This document shows, in pieces, positions 59,965 through 64,000 of a stretch of DNA of 64,000 bases; positions within the stretch are counted from its first letter, which is position 1, and the number at the start of each line of letters is the position of its first letter. Origin of the DNA: Drosophila miranda. Taxonomy: Eukaryota > Arthropoda > Insecta > Diptera > Drosophilidae. The stretch is taken from contig NC_046675.1 of NCBI RefSeq assembly GCF_003369915.1, positions 26,040,001 to 26,104,000 on the forward strand, written 5' to 3'. The position numbers were made by a program, and so were the translations under genes. The notes under the pieces are model-generated. The model worked only from the letters and a program-made list of their open reading frames with translations. It did not search any database and was not told the DNA's origin.

Positions 59965-60485
59965 AATAAAGTGACGAAGGCCACGACAGCGCTCTATACA
60001 TGTACAAAATCCATTTTTGTAAAAAGGGGCACCAACCCAAGTATAGTCCAATGGATGCATCTAGCAATAGTTAGGCCAATACTACACTACGGAGTTACTG
60101 CGAGGTGACCGGAGCAATTGAAAAGGACCACCAAAAAACTGTGCAAAGTTCAGCGAATTGCCGGCCTATGCATCAGTAGAACTCCACCCCAAATGATGCG
60201 CTAAATGCTATCTTATGCCCCCAGAGCCTTGAACTTGCAGGAAAGGAGCGGGCAGGCATGGCAGCAGTACTTCTGAGAGACTCCGACCAACCGACTCCTC
60301 CGGCACCACAGCACATAGGTCACTCATCCATTTTAATTAATAGCAATATCGTCCGTTTAAAAACATTCTACTGAGTTCCAAGAGAGTACACAGATACCCC
60401 CTTCAATACATTCAGTCCTCACAGAGACGAATGGCTCGACTGACTTCCAGGCCCAGATGGGGCCATACACAGATCACTGTACCGT
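59965..60485 (+). mobile_element. LOA/I-type RT and RNase H remnant (unit 5)
   Basis: Full version. GCGAGGTGACC near 60100 matches unit 1, where units 2-4 have GCGTGGTGACC, a sign of mixing between units. Confidence 0.55.
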
Positions 60486-61262
60486 CTTCATTGCTACCCA
60501 CTTGAAATGGAAACCATCAAGTATGCCTTTGAGTAAAATGTCAAAGTTTACTAAATTTTTTTTTGTTAAATTCGAACGAAATACCCTCTAAAGGTAGCTT
60601 TTCTGATAGAAACATAACTAAAAAGTCGCGATTCATCTAGGGGTCTACTTCTAGTTGGCTACATTCTGAGCAACGTATATGGAGGCCGTATATCGCACAT
60701 TCACAGAACTCAGGAAGGTCCCCTGAAATTGCAACTCATTCCTCCCAAAACGTACATCTTAAAAGTAAACAACGTACAGGCAGGGTCAAAACAATCCTTC
60801 ACTTACCTTTTAGTTGATGCTGTTGGAGGGGCTTGCCGAAGTACCGCTTCATGGTTGGTTTGGTTGGTTTTTCGGCATTCGGTTTATATTCTAATCGGAA
60901 TAAATTTAATTTATTGAACAAATTCGCATGGGTACTTTTCACTTTCAGTTTTGTATTTCACTCACTATTTTCCTTTCCCATTTTTATATTTTTTATTATT
61001 TTTATTTTTGTCGAATTTTATATCTGTTCCCGACGACTGAATTGTTTCGAATGACTGCAATATTTATTTCCTGTTTTCTGATGCCAAACTTTTTACTCTA
61101 AATATGTTTGACATATAGCACTGTGCTGTGTGATCGATTCTAATAATCTTGTAGTTGAATCTGTAGTAAATGATTAATTTTCATTTGGTGTGCAGTTAGT
61201 TGGTGCTCAATTAAGAAATTCTGCTTTTCAACTATCCTAGGAATTCTCTAAATAACATTTTT
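60486..61262 (-). pseudogene. Orphan Ago2 promoter and intact exon 1 (unit 5/6)
   Basis: Exon 1 is complete (60852-60807) with its donor, but intron 1 runs into the retrotransposon nest. Unlike the other orphans, its upstream side continues into a full DINE and BACURD copy 6, exactly as a true Ago2 promoter does. It therefore looks like a sixth unit whose Ago2 body was deleted. Confidence 0.8.
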
Positions 61263-62396
61263 TATACCGGGTACTCGAAGGGTTTAGGGATACTGCTATT
61301 TATATTTCAGACCTAACAATAAACGAGGGGGAACGTTGTGAGTTGCTGCGGAGACCGCAACTCTAAATTTATACCCGATACTAAGTCAGTACGGCTCTCC
61401 TACGGCAGACGCCGCTAATATTAAACGACACGACAAAGAGTGCGTGCGAGAGAGACAGAAAATCAGTCTGAGCGTGACGTCGGGCGCTGCGTAGCCAGTG
61501 CAAATTTATTTGTTCCTTTTGGCTATAAAAATGATCTGATCTGATCCAGATTCAGCAACCTAATAGATATGATCATTATCTATGATTCTGCGTTTTTAGT
61601 TTTCTCGAATGTGCAATATTGTGGATGCAACAGATTTTTGTCCTTTGGGGGGCGGAAGGGGGTGGGGCGAAATTCTAAGATATACGTTTTATAGTGAGAT
61701 CTAACAGAAGTGCGGATACCAAATTTGGTTACTCTAGCCTTAATAGTCTCTGAGATTTGTGGATGCCCCAGATTTTCGTCCTTTGCGGGGGCGGAAGGGG
61801 GTGTGGCGAAATTTGGACACGAAACGGTCAAGGTCCGATATCACAGGAGTGTGGATACCAAATTTGGTTGCTCTGGCTCTTATAGGTTCTGAGATCCTTG
61901 AACTCATATTTTGCAATTGGCAAAACCGACCATGAAACCTGTGTGTTAGAGAGAGACGGAGCGAGAAAGAATGAAATTGTTTTCTTGATTCTGGCTATAA
62001 TAATTATACGATTGAGATTTTACACTCTAGAACATATAGTCATCCTCTACGATTCTGCGTTTTTGGTTTTCTCGTATCTTTAAAATTGTGGATGCCACAG
62101 ATTTTCGTCCTTTGTGGGGGCGGAAGTGGGCGGGGCGAAGTTTTGAAATATTTTTGTAGCAGTGACATCACAGAAGTGTGGATCCAAAACAACGTTGCTC
62201 TAGCTCTTATAGTCTTTGAGCACTAGGCGCTGAAGGGGACGGACAGACAGACAGGGCTCAATCGACTCGGCTATTGATGCTGATCAAGAATATATATACT
62301 TTATGGGGTCGGAAACGATTCCTTCTGGACGTTACACACATCCACTTTTACCACAAATCTAATATACCCCAATACTCATTTTGAGTATCGGGTATA
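61263..62396 (+). mobile_element. DINE/mini-me element, long form (unit 6)
   Basis: Long form like unit 1 with both ends, both repeated blocks and the GA-rich motif at about 61948. Its right half carries the short GACGGACA tract of units 2 and 5, so it is a mosaic. Confidence 0.85.
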
Positions 62397-62486
62397 AAAA
62401 ATAAATATTTACCAAAATTAATATATATTTACACTATAAAGCTGTAGCTTACAGCTTTGCTTGGGGTGCGGTTTTTGATCAAAGGC

Positions 62487-62750
62487 GACAGAATCATTTT
62501 ACAACTACAGGATATAACTTTGTTTTAAACACTAAAAGTTATCTTCCGTGCTGGTACAGTTTTTTCCAGTAGCCAGTATTGTTTTCTGAAGTTAATGTCG
62601 CTTTGCTAGTTATGTAGTTATTCCAAGTTAGTGTGGTTGTCCAGGTGGATCCGCACGTATTTAGATGACTTGGTGGCTGCGATAGCTGACCCATTTCTTT
62701 ATGGGGTCACCCTCCGTTTGGAGGTATATATTTTCTTTTTGGTCTGTCAT
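62487..62750 (-). mobile_element. Jockey-type RT scrap (unit 6)
   Basis: Same remnant as in the other units. Confidence 0.6.
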
Positions 62751-63220
62751 TAATTTATTTGGATGTCATTTTTTTAAGCAATATAATCAAGACACCAACA
62801 TTTTCGGAAGTTTGAAGGTTGGTAGATGTAGAAAGCTATTCTTTAACTTATCATTTTTAGACTCTTGAAGATCCTTTTATAAAAATGAGCAAACGTTTTT
62901 TTTTAACATAGAATTAATATTATTTTGTTTGCTTGCTAAGATTTCATATCAGTGTTGGTTTCTACATATGTATATTTATACTGGAAAGCAAATCATATAC
63001 ATATGTATCCATAAATATTTGCAAGGTTATTCGACGGTTCTTTTAATTTCATTTGTAAACAGTTTCAGATAGGGTTAATTTTTATTTAAAAAATTATATT
63101 AATGAACTATACATCCGATCGCGTTTTATACATTTACTGACGCTAGAAGTCAGCAACGAGCTGAACTTGTAGATAGGCAACGCCATCAAAACTAAGTTTA
63201 TAATAAAAAACCTATGCGTG
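62751..63220. other. AT-rich spacer 3' of BACURD copy 6
   Basis: No coding pattern; the same spacer lies 3' of every BACURD copy. Confidence 0.35.
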
Positions 63221-64000
63221 TCATGTGGGGTTGTTCCGTTTGTTTGATCGCAACCGCGCTAGTCCAGTTCGCTCTTCCTTTTCGTCGCTTGTATACTGAT
63301 GCATGCTTGTTCCGCTAACACCCCCCACACGTACAGAAGATGTGGCCTGCATTAGATCTTGGTCAGGGGCGTTTCGATTCTCGTATAGCAACACTTTAAG
63401 TGTTTCTTCGTAAATACGTGCCTCAGGAAATTCCACTTTATTATGTTTTCGATCAGTTGCATAAACTATAGAAGTACAACACACTTCAGCAACCTTTTTT
63501 CCGTGCCCATAAAAGGACCAGCAACATATTTCACTTGGTCCTATAACATCTTTGATGAATAAAATGCGTTCGTTGAAACGCAGAGAGAACTTGTCGAAAA
63601 GTTCAATATTTTTTAATAAATTGTCATCGGATGTGCTTGTGTATGAATACTTGTTGTTTTGTCGCTGCACCACTAAAATAACAGCCGGTTTCGAAGACGC
63701 GCTGATTAGAAGTTGTTGCTCTTTTTGCGAAGTTATCAATGGAATGCGGCAAATAGGTTTTGGCTCAATGTGTGCATATAGTGCCCGTTCACATGACAAT
63801 GCAAGCTCGGTAATGCAGTAGTATTTTGATTCTGCAAGTAGCTCAGCTATTTCTTTGTTAGTTTCGGGTAATGGGACACTGCCATCGCGCAAGAAGTTGA
63901 GTATGATTCCAAAATGGTTTCCACAGCGATCTATTAGTATCCAACCTGCAACGTGAATTTTTGTATACATATTACAGAACAATTTCAATGTAAATTAATT
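63221..64000 (-). CDS. BACURD-like BTB protein, copy 6, cut by window end
   Basis: Only exon 2 (63945-63221) and most of the 57-bp intron lie in the window; exon 1 is beyond the right edge. Exon 2 encodes the end of the BTB fold ([20 protein letters not shown]), the whole KCTD domain and a full-length tail ([20 protein letters not shown], with EKEERTG as in copy 1). It has HNKVEFPE as in copy 4 and IGPSEICC as in copies 1 and 2, so it is a mosaic of other copies. No defect is visible. Confidence 0.85.

Larger units (their letters stand above)
50118..60485 (-). repeat. Tandem array unit 5 (Ago2 + BACURD)
   Basis: About 10.4 kb to the next copy of the Ago2 5' region; it holds the only complete Ago2 gene. 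The junction scraps expected at its right end are missing; it continues directly into a partial sixth unit. Confidence 0.85.

Noticed and set aside
6161..64000. CRISPR-like regularly spaced repeats
   Set aside because: The periodicity is of 10-12 kb gene units in a eukaryote; no short direct repeats with unique spacers.
1..64000. tRNA, rRNA or snRNA genes
   Set aside because: No cloverleaf with A and B boxes and no rRNA-like block was seen by eye on either strand; a tRNAscan-SE or Rfam search would be needed to be certain.

Overview
The window is insect DNA, almost certainly from a Drosophila of the obscura group. Introns are 55-110 bp with GT-AG ends, coding exons closely resemble Drosophila melanogaster genes (Argonaute-2, V-ATPase proteolipid c, a BACURD/KCTD-type BTB protein), and the repeats are Drosophila Helentron-type elements (DINE/mini-me) and jockey- or LOA-like retrotransposons. 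The species call is an inference. In D. melanogaster both Ago2 and the Vha16-2/Vha16-3 pair lie on Muller element D, which fuses to the X in the obscura group, so an X-linked (XR) or sex-chromosome origin is plausible.

Left flank (1-6160). A broken glutamine-rich gene (about 185-1590, plus strand) still holds a clean 71-bp intron but carries a stop and frame breaks. Two V-ATPase 16-kDa proteolipid genes follow on the minus strand (2100-2579 and 4176-4664). Between them lie a short mariner/Tc1-like element with terminal inverted repeats (2771-3256) and a perfect 21-bp-stem hairpin (3315-3370). A reverse-oriented DINE (4807-5610) closes the flank.

Tandem array (6161-64000). Five units of about 10.2-12.2 kb, plus a partial sixth, are all in the same orientation. 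Left to right, a complete unit holds: a TAGAG pentanucleotide tract; an Ago2 copy (minus); a DINE; a jockey RT scrap (minus); a BACURD-like BTB gene (minus) with a DRE-type motif upstream; a nest of non-LTR retrotransposon pieces (plus); an orphan copy of the Ago2 promoter, exon 1 and intron 1; and a block of unidentified gene-like scraps. The last block is absent at the unit 5/6 junction, where the orphan Ago2 5' end runs straight into a DINE and the sixth BACURD copy.

The five Ago2 copies differ in structure. Copy 5 (50262-54018) has eight exons that join in phase to 953 residues and keep the D-E-D-H slicer tetrad. Copy 3 (29634-32505) has lost exon 1 and the Q-rich N-terminus, can start at an ATG inside a DINE, and lacks 12 PIWI residues in frame. 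Copy 4 has the same DINE fusion but two single-base deletions. In copies 1 and 2 the PAZ to early-MID segment is replaced by about 500 bp of foreign DNA, leaving open N-terminal-only reading frames of 336 and 333 residues. The BACURD copies differ mainly at the C-terminus: copies 2 and 4 are full length (297 aa), copies 1 and 3 end at 249 aa, copy 5 has a shifted tail, and copy 6 runs off the window.

Ago2 is the slicer of the antiviral and endo-siRNA pathway, and Ago2 duplication in the obscura group is known. The co-amplification of Ago2 with a BTB adaptor gene and a satellite-like load of transposon pieces is the main observation here. Start codons in this annotation are ATG; several long frames open only with GTG or TTG and were trimmed or joined across introns.
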